Shown in pieces: positions 35,972 through 49,195 of a DNA stretch of 64,000 nucleotides; position 1 is the first letter of the stretch, and every line of letters begins with the position of its first letter. The notes under the pieces were generated by a model. The model did not search any database, was not told where the DNA came from, and was given only the letters and a program-made list of their open reading frames with translations. A program made the translations under genes and the position numbers. The stretch is taken from contig JAODUP010000915.1 of the NCBI GenBank assembly GCA_025642065.1, forward strand, positions 28,501-92,500, given 5' to 3'. Source of the stretch: Paralvinella palmiformis (taxonomy: Eukaryota > Annelida > Polychaeta > Terebellida > Alvinellidae).

Positions 35972-38900
35972 ATGGGTAATGGAATGAACAAGGTGAGTAT
36001 CTTTTTACAAACTATATGCCCATTCAACTTATATTGAACATTGTGTTGTTTTTTTGGCCTTTATTTACACAGAGTTTAAAGTTGGGGAAGAGCTTATCTT
36101 TGCTTAATTCAATGTAGAAGTCAAAACTGTAATTTACATTTGACTGTTGTATGTTACTACTTGTTGTTTATTTTATTTGACTTCGGCTATAAGTGGGCCA
36201 CATCTTTTGACAAGTAATCGCCGGGGAAATATTTTTTGTATTCATGGATTAATTTGGATGTTCCATACAGAATTAACATTGTAAAGAATTTGGGTAATGT
36301 GTGGATGTTCCATACCGAATTAACATTGTAAAGATATTGGGTAACATGTTGCAGATAGTGGGAAATCATAAAATCAATTTCAATTGATTACACGATCTCA
36401 AGGAATCATTTAGATAATTTCTAGTTATAACCTAATAAAAATGTATTACACTGCAGATATAATAAATATTGGTTATTACTTTTACAATTTTGCAGGGTGC
36501 TCGATTATTTACGATGTCCTTATCATGCTGTAACATCAACATTATTATTATGACCATCTTGAGAAAAACATGTTAATGTGATTTTATTCCTGAGTTTACA
36601 CTGCCCACCTTTTTACTTGTATCTATGCTAATTATTTTATTTGTTACGTAAATGGCTATGATCACACCATACACACCACATCATATAATCAAATGGTAAC
36701 CAGCCTCACTGGTAAATGCAGTTGTATAATTGGTTGGTCTAATTAATAAGCTATTACCTGACAGAATCCATAATATGGGTAGTGTGTAGATTATGCAATT
36801 TACCTGGACATTTTCTGGACATGTAATCACTGATGCACACAATGGGATGAATTCACAACAAATATGTTGAACTGATAATTGACATGTCTGTTTAGGTGTT
36901 ATGATGAATTAAACTTAGATTAATCTCAAGTTAATGTTAATCTGATGCTGGTGATGTTTTATGATATCAGTATACTCTCCCAATAAATTACTTGTAAATT
37001 TGTGACAAATTTATTACCTGGACCTTTGCTCAATGGTTAATATTGAACGTCAAAATATTAAATTTAGGCTATCATAGTGTAGGTATAATAGCATAGCATC
37101 TGTTGTGTGTTATCATTTGAAGAGCATTATCTGCTGAGACATTTTTTTTAGTACTAAGATAGTAAATATTCATTTTTATTAATAAATATACTCGTAGAAA
37201 TATCCACTAATTTTTGTTAGTACTGATAGCATTATAATATGAATAAGAAGTTGTATTATGGTCATCGCATGGCAGGCTGCAGAAATGTGAGGCCAAATTA
37301 TATACACAAAACACCACACTGCCTGACTCCATTTCGGTCATAGAATAATTTGATGTTGAGAAGTCAACATTTAAAAAATAACAATAGCTAATGTTAGTCT
37401 GGTCTGGTGGTAACATTCACTGTGTGGCATCATACATAGTTTCAGAAACACACACGTTGTAGAAATAAATAGATTGATATTTGGTAAATGTGACATCAAT
37501 GGATAAGGAAGTCAACTTGTTAAATTATATTTAGCAATGTTGGATTTGGGGTTAATTGCACTGCATAATATTATGTGGGTTTGGAATTGTTATAATTATT
37601 TAACTGGAATTTATCAATTAAAATTTACCCGAATTACTCCCAATTCATTTGGTATATCTGACTTAGATAGTGTGACTGATATTTGAGTGGAAAGTTACAC
37701 GTTATGAAAATAATAGCAAAAATAAATGTATAAACAAATTGTCCATATAGTTGCATGTGAATTTCTATTGCGATCCTTATCTTATTTGGGATATGTATTT
37801 TAATCAATATGCTAAAAACACTTCATATGTTTATATGATACTTAGTTCTCAGGAGTCAGGCTAGTCAGTATGTAAAAAAATCTGATTAGCTACAAAATGG
37901 TGATAGCTGTAAGTAAATAGTTTCCACTGTTAGTACAGATAATGATTGTGTTCAGTTGAAAATTTTATTTGTAATATATATATATTTATATATATGTCAT
38001 TATTTATAATGTTATTAATATATTCAGTGGTCATTAAATAACAGCCTAAAATCGTAAGTTGCATAACATATTTAAGGAATATGTTACAAAATGTTTATTA
38101 TCATTTTATTTATGTTTAGATTCTGCCTGGTCTGTACATAGGAAACTTTCGAGATTCCCGTGATGAAGAGCAGCTAAAGTTGAACAAGATTACACACATC
38201 TTATCCATTCACATCAATGCCAAACCATATAAAAATGTCAGTATATAAGCTATGTCAGGTTAATTGTTTTTAAACTTTTAGAAATATTGATTTGTGTATT
38301 TTTTGTACTGTTGCTTGGATACCAACTGACAGTTGGTATTTCTGATGTGGTTGTCCTGTTGTATAGGATTATTATACAATACAGTAATTATTTAATATGT
38401 TTTCTGTTATTTGTTGTTCATTTATATTTATACTTACGAATTTAATTTGGGAAATTAATTAGAAAAAATATTTATGTATAATTGCTAGGTGGAATATGTA
38501 TGACTGCTAATGCTAGGCGAAATATGTATGATTGCTAGGTATAATATGTATGATTGCTAGGTGAAATATGTATGATTGCTAGGTATAATATGTATGATTG
38601 CTTGGTAAAATATGTATGATTGCTAGGTATAATATGTATGATTGCTAGGTGAAATATGTATGATTGCTAGGTGAAATATGTATGATTGCTAGGTGAAATG
38701 TTTATCAACTGAATCAAAATCTGAGTCTCTTGCTTGCTTTTTCCTAGACATATTTTATATATAGTTATTATTACATGATTAGATCTCTTATGTTCGTGAT
38801 AAATATTTATACTGTGTCTGATGTTGTTTTGCAGGACATGATCTATCTCTGTATATCAGCCCATGACAGTGGTACAGAAGACTTATCTCAACACTTTGAA

Positions 38901-40410
38901 CAATGCAATGACTTCATTCATTCAGCACGTATATATGGAGGAAATGTTCTGGTACACTGGTAAGTGTCTATCCAACTCTCTCTGTTGAAACTGGTAGATT
39001 TGTGATTGGCAAAATACACCATATAACGTCAGTTTGTATGGTCTTCAAAGATACTCACAATTCAGTTCTACATATATTTTAAAACAGTTGTTTATTGCAG
39101 GTAGTAGTTAATTGTTTTGCTGTCAGTTGAATCATCATCATCATATATATATATTTATCTGAAAGATTAATTTGACTCTTCCACTCATTTGCATCATATT
39201 TCAATGCTTACATTTGTTGTGTCTTAGCAAATTCTTTGTTGGTGTACGTCAGATAATAATTCAATTGTTAGATAATAGTGTGAGTAGATATTGAAATGCT
39301 TAAATTTATATCAATACTGATAACAAATAGTTTGTGTATGTGTTTGATGGTTGTTACATTCTCTAATAGATAGAGATTATGTTTACAAATTGTTTTCAAG
39401 CATTTAGAGATATTTAATTATAATTAATATAAATTGTTTTTTTTCAGTTTAGCTGGTATGTCACGAAGCGTGACAGTGGCTGCTGCCTATATTATGAGTG
39501 TGATGAATGTGGGTTGGCGTGATGCACTCGGCATAATACGAGTGAACAGAGAGTGTGCAAATCCTAACTTTGGATTTCAGAAGCAGCTACTTGCCTTCCA
39601 GCATGAATGCTTAACTCAGGTGGATATGGTGTTTTTCAAAGTTCAAGCAATGAAATTTCATTAAACATCAAGCAGTTTACTCATTTATTTCGGGGTTTGA
39701 ATATTTGGGGGCTTATTTTTAATAAGGAGGTATTTTCTGGGTTTTTACACCACATTAAATATTGTTCACTTAATTTATAATTGCTGAATTCTCCTTCTAT
39801 AACTGATGCACCTCTATGTTGTTGACCTCCAGTACTTCAGAAATTAACTTTAATCTCCAATGTCTGTGTACCATGTCTGTATTTTGTACAATTCGCTGTC
39901 TCTTTGTCCTTGTGTACTGTCTATTTGTTGGTCTGTCTGACTGTTTGTCTCGCTCACTATATCACACATCTGTTCAGACATTAAATGTCAAACATATCAT
40001 TAAAATAATTTTATTGTTGGGTTCTTTTATGACAGGAGCACAATCGGCTGCTGAAGAAATATCCAAGGAATCCAAGAGCTGAAGATGATGAAGTGGAAAT
40101 CAAACGCCTTCTAGAGATACACAAGAAGTGGGTGGAGGAGGGTGACCAGCAAAACAGAGATGCTGACACGTATCCACTAGTGCACAGAGCTTATGAGCAA
40201 CGTTCTGATGATGGCATCAAGTCTGGTACCAGCAAGCGCGATGAAGAGTGTACGATCATGTCATCTGATGACCTGTGCTTGAATGATGACAATGAAAAGC
40301 GGGAGAAAGCTAAGTATGAAAATTCAGATGGTGAAAAACAGGACAAGAAACTGGTGGATGAGATTTTCGCAAGCTCAGAAAGTATGAAATGCTTAATTTT
40401 GATGAAATAA
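35972..40410 (+). CDS. Dual-specificity phosphatase, DUSP22/DUSP15 type
   Basis: Five coding exons: 35972-35992, 38120-38236, 38835-38959, 39448-39619, 40036-40410, about 269 aa. Family members remove phosphate from Ser/Thr/Tyr and act on JNK and receptor signalling at membranes. The first exon encodes only MGNGMNK; Gly2 fits N-myristoylation, as in DUSP22. ILPGLYIGNFRDSRDEEQL follows. The likely general-acid Asp lies in the ISAHDSGTEDL region, and the P-loop VHCLAGMSRSVT contains HC(X5)R; its Cys codon is split by the exon 3/4 junction. The CANPNFGFQKQL motif is typical of the family. The last exon adds a charged tail rich in Glu/Lys/Asp, about 65 aa longer than the short vertebrate proteins. 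An alternative end uses a donor at 40,382 and a strong acceptor ending at 40,674, giving a slightly shorter tail. The gene is convergent with CTCF. DUSP22 and DUSP15 cannot be separated by eye, so no symbol is given. Confidence 0.93.
36255..36348. repeat. Tandem duplication of 47 bp in DUSP intron 1
   Basis: Two copies of a unit starting TGGATGTTCCATAC and continuing GAATTAACATTGTAAAGA, with few changes. Confidence 0.85.
38475..38700. repeat. 22-bp minisatellite in DUSP intron 2
   Basis: Ten units of TGTATGATTGCTAGGTGAAA plus two bases: nine of 22 bp and one (the second) of 28 bp, filling 226 bp exactly. Two unit types, GTGAAATA and GTATAATA endings, alternate in the middle of the array. Confidence 0.95.
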
Positions 40411-41660
40411 ATGAATGAAATGAATTATATTTAGTCTGATAGCTTTTCAACACTATTTATTTTTGATTGTTTAAATGAGTAACATCTTTCTCGCAGTTAA
40501 ATATTTTAATAGCCACTATTTCTGTATTTTTAATGGTTTTCTGTATGTTTTAAGAGAACAGTATGTGTGGATATATATATGTACAGTTTCCCATATAAGA
40601 GATAAAGTTGAGATCATATTACTTGAAGTATGGTTTCTTCATTAAAGTGGTATAATTCTGTTTTTTTATTACAGAGACAGGAAGGTGACAGCTTTTCACA
40701 TAATACCGTTGTCAGTTGGTAGTCAAAACTGAGAAACCCGTTGTGCTGCCAAAAGTACTTAACTGCACTAACCTTGACCCACAGAATACTCATCTGTCGG
40801 AATCTAACTTAAATGAACACAGATCCCAAAACTTTATACAAAAAGACTCCATGATAGATATTTATGAGGAGCATATTTATATACATGTATTAATATGAAT
40901 GGTTCATTATCTGAAGTATGTTTGTTATTAAGATTTAGTTATCAAATGTTCTAAATAACTCGCCCCCCGCAAGTACTGATCTCCAGTGGCCAATCAGAGT
41001 AGTCAGATAGTTGTATATAATATAATTACATGGTCATGTTATGGTGTTATTATGTAGTTGAAATGATATATTTTCAAACATTTGTTGGGGTTTTTCCATC
41101 AAGGGGCCTTCATTACATTTACATAGATGATGTGCCACTTCAGAAATGTGATAACGAATGCCTCAGCTGTGTTTTTTAATCGGGCTGATGCAGTCATATT
41201 GCTCTTAGTTAACTGCAATCAAAGATATCTGTATGGGTGAGTGCATAGAGGTAAATGATACATGAGCAGTCAAAGGTAATTTGTTGACGCTGTTTTGTTG
41301 CCTCGTATGATATATGGAGCTAGACGGTGGGCCAAATCTAAACTCGGAATTTACAGGGGTGAAGCATCCATATGTATGTGTTTATAGAAATGTGTGTGTA
41401 TTATAACGTTTAGTTAGCCATATTTATTTGTCAATCAATGTATTATACTTGTGTTGCTCAGGAATGTTGTCTTATCCACTCGATGGGAAGATGTTTTATG
41501 CAGTTCTTGTGCCATTTATACCTCTGATGCTGCTGTTATGTGCATAATTATTGCTTAACTTATGAGTGGATGTTCTAGGTTACACGTGTGTATATTGGCG
41601 TTGTCTATGTTTAATTTGGCAGAATAGAGGCAGCAATAAAGCATGTGCTAACTAAACTGT
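40411..41660 (+). other. Probable 3'UTR of the DUSP gene
   Basis: Non-coding DNA after the stop, with an AATAAA at about 41,635. A possible extra short exon of the same gene begins at 40,675. Confidence 0.4.
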
Positions 41661-42410
41661 AATTTAAAGCATGTACTCGCTCTCGCTGACTGGCTCTCTC
41701 CGCCTTCATCATTTCTACCATTATATACTTATACACAAAACAATAACATGTTAAATATAAATATATTCACAAAAAGTTAATCATATTTATTGTCACATTC
41801 ATTGTAAGAAATTTTCTGAATACAATTGTGTCTCTACCTTTAGTATACCACATACTTGGTTATGTTAAATATTGTTGGCAATGAATGCATACATAGATGT
41901 CAAACCAACTATTCACCATTATAGAAACATAGGATCGTGTTGTCTGTGAATTAGTCATGTATTCCCCATAAGTGATTTTGTTATAATGGTTCGTATTTCA
42001 CTAAAATCTTATATCCATCACAATTAAGATGAAATCTTGTTAAACATTTATTTCTGGGAGATATTGAATTTTTCTAAGTATTCCAGTTGATAGTGCATTG
42101 CAGTGCAGACCTCCAAGCCATGTGTTCATATCCAGTTGGGGATCTTGCTTTGGCGTGACAGCAAATACAGAATAGTTGCTGTCAAATATGGCTGAAGTGG
42201 TATTTCATAATTTGGTTGCGGCAGAAACTGCAAACATAGACCTTTGTCACTTGGTTTTATCATTTCCTTTATGGTCATCAATGAAAAAATGTTCAGAAAT
42301 TAAGTGCAAGATCATGAAAATGTCAACAAAATTCAGAGCTCAAAACAAAGTGGCCCTGATATTTAAAAAAACACTTGAAAATGTATTAATCCCATGGAAA
42401 GATGGCATCC

Positions 42411-42444
<34 letters not shown>

Positions 42445-45110
42445 ATATATAATGACCATTTTTATACTACATAACATAGATATTTCCACAAGATATTTAT
42501 GTATGATTTGTTCTACATAAATATATATCTCGGGCTGCTCCTGAAGTGAAATTGTAGGTAGTGGGATCATATTCAGTAATGTCTGTGGAATGTGCAGTCC
42601 ATCAGTAATAGGCTTAAGCCTGAGCATCCTCATTTCTGGAGTATCTTCTCAGCCATATGTACCAGGTGAGATGAGGACCAAGACTGTAATATGGCAGTCT
42701 CCTAGTTTGGGCATCTTCTTGGCGATAACACGCCAGGAGATAATATATCAGTATTGTCTTATATACAGGATTCCCACCCATACTGGAAAATTTCCACTTA
42801 GAACAAAAAAGCCTGTGAATAAATATTATGCCTGTAGAAGAAAAAGAGTATCGGTACATAGTCTTGTTATCCTATGGCAATTAAATTTTAAATAAAAGTA
42901 TAACAGCTAGAAGGGGTGAGGAGGAGGCTGTACCATAAAAATGTCAATAATTGATAATCCTATGCTTTTTGCACATATCTTGATTTATCACCATTACATC
43001 TTGTATACTTTGTCCTGGAATATAATATTTCCGTGGTTATGGGAACCATGTATATATTGAATTATAATTGCAATCGGTATGCTATGGGGCCATTTATACG
43101 TACTTCAGGTATTGCCTAGAAATTATTTAAAAAAAGGAAGTTCTATTCTAAAATGATGGCTGGAGAGGTCAAAATGAAACCAGTAGTTGTGTATAATAAT
43201 AGTACTTTCTTGTGTTATGTGCTAGGGCAGGTTTGGATTTGAAGAAATGTAGTCCAATAATTCAACCATTTTCGTTTATATTTAATTACTATGGTGATCT
43301 ACCCATTAAAACATTAAAAGGGGCATCTCCATGGCCTAACTGGTAGTACGGTTGGCCAAAGATCTATAGCACCCGGGTTAAAACCCCAGTCAGGCTATAT
43401 CAGAAGGGTGTTTCATCTTTCACTTCCCCTCATTATCTTTGGAGATCGCTTGAGCCATTTAGCACAAAAGCAGCCATAAAACAGCTACATTTACTACCCA
43501 TTAAAAACAATTTATTATTATAAACCAAATTCTGTGTAATTTACAATGCAGTGTACTAAATGTTGGTTAAAAGCTTGATTTATTATTATATAAATGTTAT
43601 ATAGAAAGACAGTAATCAGCAACAGAGTAATGGTTAGAAGTTTCAGACAAAACAAGAATATTGTAAAATGGATAGAAATTAAATGCGTTATTCTTTAAAA
43701 TATCTTGAAATAGAATAATGTTTCTTATATTTAGAACATATCCAGTAGCCTTTAAGTGAACTTATTGCATAAAATAAAGAATTGCTCGGTTCTGCTAAAA
43801 TAAATATGATAAGAATTGTAAATTTGTAGTGTTTTGTTACAGAAATATTTATTTTACATTTCAAACCAGATAACATGAAAATACTTTGATATAATTAGCC
43901 AGATATGTTTATTATATCTTCAAACTATAGTCAAGTCATCAAAGCTTATTAATTTGCAATACCTGGGTTTTATGTGTATTATATGGGTTCTTGTCTTTAA
44001 TGAATATTTTCAGCATTTCATATAAGCAAATTACATGACATACTGATTTTGAATAAAGTTATGCTAATGGTTCCGTTGTCAGACAATACGTAAAACTGGC
44101 ATTATGAAATTGTCAGGTATATCATAATGTCAGTTTTATAAAATAATATTCAAAAATTGTTGTGATAAACATTTCAGTTGTGTCCAGATTATACACTACA
44201 AGACCACACCAAAAACACACAAATTTCAGTCAATCCAGGTAATAATATTTATTATTAAATGAACTATGACCTTGATTAAACCGGCATGGCGTTTCCATTG
44301 GAACACCTAATAAATCCCATTGACAGAATAATAAATTTTATAACAAACTATCACCCACAATGCAATCACCCTACAGTTGCTGCAGATAAGCAATATTATA
44401 CCACTTTAATATAATTAATTATGATATATACACATATTATTATTATTGACATTCGACAGCTATCATTAGTAACTGGCCAAATGGTGAGCACAAATGAAAT
44501 GTACAATGAAATGAAACTGTACAAGTTGAGTAATATTTATTGGAATTAATTAATCCTCGTGTGTTTGTGTGTGTGTGTGTTTTACAGTACCCACATTATA
44601 TCATGTATGACAAATCTTTACACTGTTGACCAAATAATTAATTATAGATTGACTGTAATTCTGTTGACACAAGAAAAACACTCATTAGGAATAACATAGA
44701 TCAATATAACTTTGCCCAAACTTATTTAACAGGTACAGGTTACTGTCTTATAATGGTTCACACAAAGAAACATTGAAAAATACAGTAAAATTGTATCCAA
44801 TGAGCATATGTTTTTCAAGAAAATTGTAAAAACTAATTTAGCAATTTGTGGTCCATCGTTACCCAGATGGGTTACACATGAACTGCATTCTATAGGAGTA
44901 TCGCATACACACACATGCACAGGCATACACAGAAACAAGCAATCACACTCAATAAATTTAACATAACAATTAGTCTCTCCTAACCCAACCCGATAACAAT
45001 AGCACAAAATGAGGAATATTTGCTGCATCACAAAACATTCATGGTGGCAGCATTATGAGAAATGAGCGTCTGGCCAGTATTGACAATATATACAATAACC
45101 ATTAATTGGA
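41660..45110. other. Convergent intergenic region and CTCF 3'UTR side
   Basis: AT-rich spacer between two tail-to-tail genes, with a (TA)n tract at 42,410-42,436, a possible SINE-C-like head near 42,090-42,150 and a SINE-A at 43,320. The 3'UTR of CTCF should fill the right side, but its end cannot be fixed from the sequence. Open frames near 42.2-42.9 kb have no recognisable content. Confidence 0.4.
43320..43485 (+). repeat. SINE-A copy
   Basis: A box TGGCCTAACTGGTAG; B-box region GGGTTAAAACCCC (worn); body TTTCACTTCCCCTCATTATC and GAGATCGCTTGAGCCATTTAG. Confidence 0.8.
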
Positions 45111-45187
45111 CTACATTTCTTCAAATCCAAAACATGTTTCTATATCTTTCTTTCTTTGTTCCTTCTTCTTTTCATCTTCATTCTCAC
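45111..45187 (-). CDS. CTCF: CTCF last exon, charged tail
   Basis: Acceptor TTTTGAATTTCAG. The exon accepts the phase-1 G of the exon ending at 46,470 and reads GENEDEKKKEQRKKDIETC then FGFEEM and TAG. The compact charged text and clean borders favour it as real; the rival is a stop inside an unspliced exon at 46,393. Confidence 0.65.
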
Positions 45188-48065
45188 CTGAAATTCAAAA
45201 CAGAACGAAACCATTACAGGTTGGCATTTCTTTCTAACACACATCTTAACATTATTAGCATAGATGTAATTTGAAATCATTTCAAATTTCTATTATGCTG
45301 TACACATACCAACTTGAACACAGAATTTTTAATATTCACACCTTCCGGGGTCAATATTATCTAAACAAAAATAAAATACCTGATGAAAAATATTAACATT
45401 ATCAAATAAAGTAATTGTTCAACAAGCACAGGGTGAATAAGTATTTTTGATTAAAGGCACACATTCATATTCATTTTATTCATGAACTAATCACATTTAT
45501 GAGTAACTTTAATCACAGACAAGATATTTACCAACATCACTCACTCATACCTACAAAACTTCAAAAAAGTATGTAAATATTTTAACACACACGTATATAC
45601 TTTTATGTCTGGAATTTTGTGAATTCACTGCTTGTTATGATCAAACAAGCAAATAGATCATCGGCTGGTATTTTCTTCAAGCGATGAGTTCTGTCAATTA
45701 AAAGCTTTCTAAGTTATTTCTAACTGTGACTGTGCACTATAAAATGCTACCAGGAACAGTTGGGAAACATGTTGTTTGAATAAATTTGAAATTAAAAAGG
45801 TTAGGATTCCACAGAAACAGTCCAAGAACTTGGTAATCTGATCAAGATAAATGAGTTTCCAAAATCAACTAGTACAATGCCTTTTTCCATGCTAACTAGA
45901 AATATAGATAGCTCAGATTCGATGATTTACATTTCCTTATAGCCCTGATATTTGTATGTGTATTATGAATATGCCATAGGCAAACATAACAGTTCTATGT
46001 ATAAATCTATCTGCCCACCACTCTGTAGCATAGTCTTCAATTCAGATCGAGTTGAAATCTAGGAGTGCAGATTTACCATTTATTCTTAAACACGTGAACT
46101 ACTGTGTAAATGTCTTCTGATTACAGTGAGACTATAAACTAATAAAGTACAATATCTTACTTTAGGATTGGTACTTACAGAATCTAATCAGCCATATTAA
46201 CTGAACCACTAGATGTCAGAATGCCCAGCCAGCCGGACATTATCGCTATCAATACCTTCCTCTTTACCAAAATTGCATGGCAACTGTGCATTTTGTGAAG
46301 CACGGCTCACTTTATGGCATATTTATCATAATACGTTTTTTTTTTAAATATATTTATCATGGCTTTTGGGATAAATAAACTGTTTATACTTCTCACTGTA
46401 GTTTCACTTTATAATACCTCTGAATGGTGCCTGCTACATTATTATCGCCATTATTATATCCTGGCATACCTTCCTCGCCTCGTGACCTCCGCAGTTCTCT
46501 CCTTGGTCTCTTCGCTGGACTAGTGATGGACTGTTTGTTTTGCTTATCACTGAAAACAACGATCGGTGCTGTTACTACGTGTTAAAATCACCACACCACT
46601 TTATTCTTATAAAGCCAAGAAATATTAGATATTCCATTACGATTAATTTGGGGTTACCTGTCAGATGTGACAAACTGATCAGCAATTACTCTTCTACTTC
46701 GAGCATTATCTTCTTCTTGTTTGAGGTCTTCCTGTCATCAAGAAAGAACACAGGAAATTTCACGATGGGGAACAAGAAGTATGTGCCAATGAGAGACGGA
46801 TATACACAGAAAGCCAGAGAGACAGACACAGGGAATGGTCAGACATTACACATCTGATCATGGAAACTACGTGTTCTAAAATCACTTACCCTGAGTTTGT
46901 ATCAACATGTTATTGCCAGTGTGTGTGTGTTTGGTTTGTCTGTGTGTATAAGGCAAATAAAGGCCGAATATGAGAAAGAACACAGATAATTTCATGACAT
47001 CTCCCTTCTTACCTGTTTAATGTTAACCTGAGTGGCTCGTATTACTTTGTCCTGATTCACCGTCGGCTTTTCTACCTCTATTGTTGCTGGTGTCTCACTG
47101 GATTGTCCATCAACAACCTGGTCATTTATCAGATTCTGTAACTGCTGACTGTTGTCAATCTGGATGTATACCTGGGTGTTGTTCTCATCATTTAGGTTAA
47201 CTAGCTGAAGCTGGAATGAATCGGTACAAATCATATTATAGATTCTTGTATCTTGTAGATGTACAAACCTCTCATTGGTTATTGCTATTAATGAGAGCAC
47301 AGTGTTTGAGTGCTGCGCTACGAACTATCTCATGTATTTGTCAGATTTATTAACTTATGGAATAACCCCATAGCCATAAATCTCAGGAATAATAAGTGCT
47401 GACACTAAATAACTGAACTCAATAAAATATATAGTCATTTCCCTTTAAACTGCATGGATTAGTCATCACATTAGAAATGTGCATAAATTGCATTATTCAC
47501 ATGAATTAATCCAGCTGTGTGTAATCTCAAATCCTGTACACAAGTACTTCATGTCCAATGTTAATGGCCAGTATTTTCACCCAAAATGATTCATTCAAAT
47601 TTTCAATTAGCTACCACACCATCAGCTATAAATGTCAAAATTGATTGGGTTATGTTCTACATCATACTTAAATCAACACATTTGTCATGACAGCTTAAAA
47701 ACAACAACAATAAAATATTACTTATTGGAACAATTAAGATCTTCAGTTTGATTTAGTTTCTTACTGATGGAAAGGAGACCTTATATTCTTTGTCAACTAC
47801 AGAGTGTTTGATATGTGGACCAATTATCGCATAGAAACATACATGCACTATCAAACTGCGTAAATTACTTTCAATATTAATTATTATCCTTAAATTTAAT
47901 ATAAATATTCCATTAAATAACATGCTTTCAAATTCAATAAGTTAAAATATCCGTCATATACTGTAAACAGTAAGGGTAACTAACCAATATTGTTACAGAA
48001 GTCAGCATTCCACATCATTTGTTAATCTGGTGTGAATACGAATATGGACATAAACGAGACATGAC

Positions 48066-48115
<50 letters not shown>

Positions 48116-49163
48116 CAAAATATATATACCATGCATACAGTCGATGGTGTTAAAACAAACAGGAAAGATACCTGAACTTGTTGTCCATTAATGTTGGCCA
48201 AGTGAATCTGTCCAGTGTTCTCGGCCTGATACGTCTGGCCATCACCTATCACAGCCTGCGTAACAATCAGCTGATCTGACATATTTGCATCATCATCCTC
48301 CTCAGCTTCCTCAGCATCTTCATCATAATCCTCACCTTGCTCAGCCTATAAAAACGTACAGAGTTGATAAATAACTGCTCGTGGTGGATGTATGTGTGTG
48401 CATTCGTCTGTTTGTCCTGCTGTCCAAGTCACCAGATTTTGTACCAATATTCTAAAGGAACCTTAAATTTAGTTGAATTATGCACTTACAATTATGCATT
48501 TATATGGATTAGGTAATTTAAATTTAATTAATAATAATAATAATACAGAACATTTATATAGCTCCCTATATGGCTAGATAGCTGCTCTGAAGCGCTGTTA
48601 CAGTATTATTATCCCCGACTCAGACCTGTATCAATTCAGCAAACACCTAAACTCCCAAGGGGGCATACCATCAGGTTTAAGATGCACATTAGATGTGCAC
48701 TTGCAAACTGAATTCAATTAAACTTAACATACTGCCTCTACCTATCAGCACATCTATATGCATACACACAGATAGTGTACAAGCGATCGAGTTAATAAAT
48801 GAGTATACAAAAACAGCAGAACGTTCTCTGAAAAATTATCACGACTCCTTTCCATCACATTCTTCTATTATTCAGATTAAAAGTTTATCACCAGAGGACG
48901 AACTATTTAAAGGGAAGTATCTCATCAGACTCAAGGTTAGAATCAAGACAGACGTGTGTTATTTGTGCATTAAAGTATATTTTAAGACATACAGTGCACA
49001 CGTTTGGGGCTTAGTTAGATAATAATGCCCAAAATGGGCACAAGTTAAATGATGGCGACAACAGATCAATGGATGTAGCAGCTGATGTCCACGATGCACC
49101 AATATTTATACATCATTACTGGAAGATGTATACTTCAATTAAACTTTGTTTCCTATTGAAACG

Positions 49164-49195
<32 letters not shown>

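Noticed and set aside
42176..42520. Open frame of 114 codons on the plus strand
   Set aside because: Ends in Ile/Tyr text encoded by a (TA)n tract, has no recognisable motif and no splice partner.
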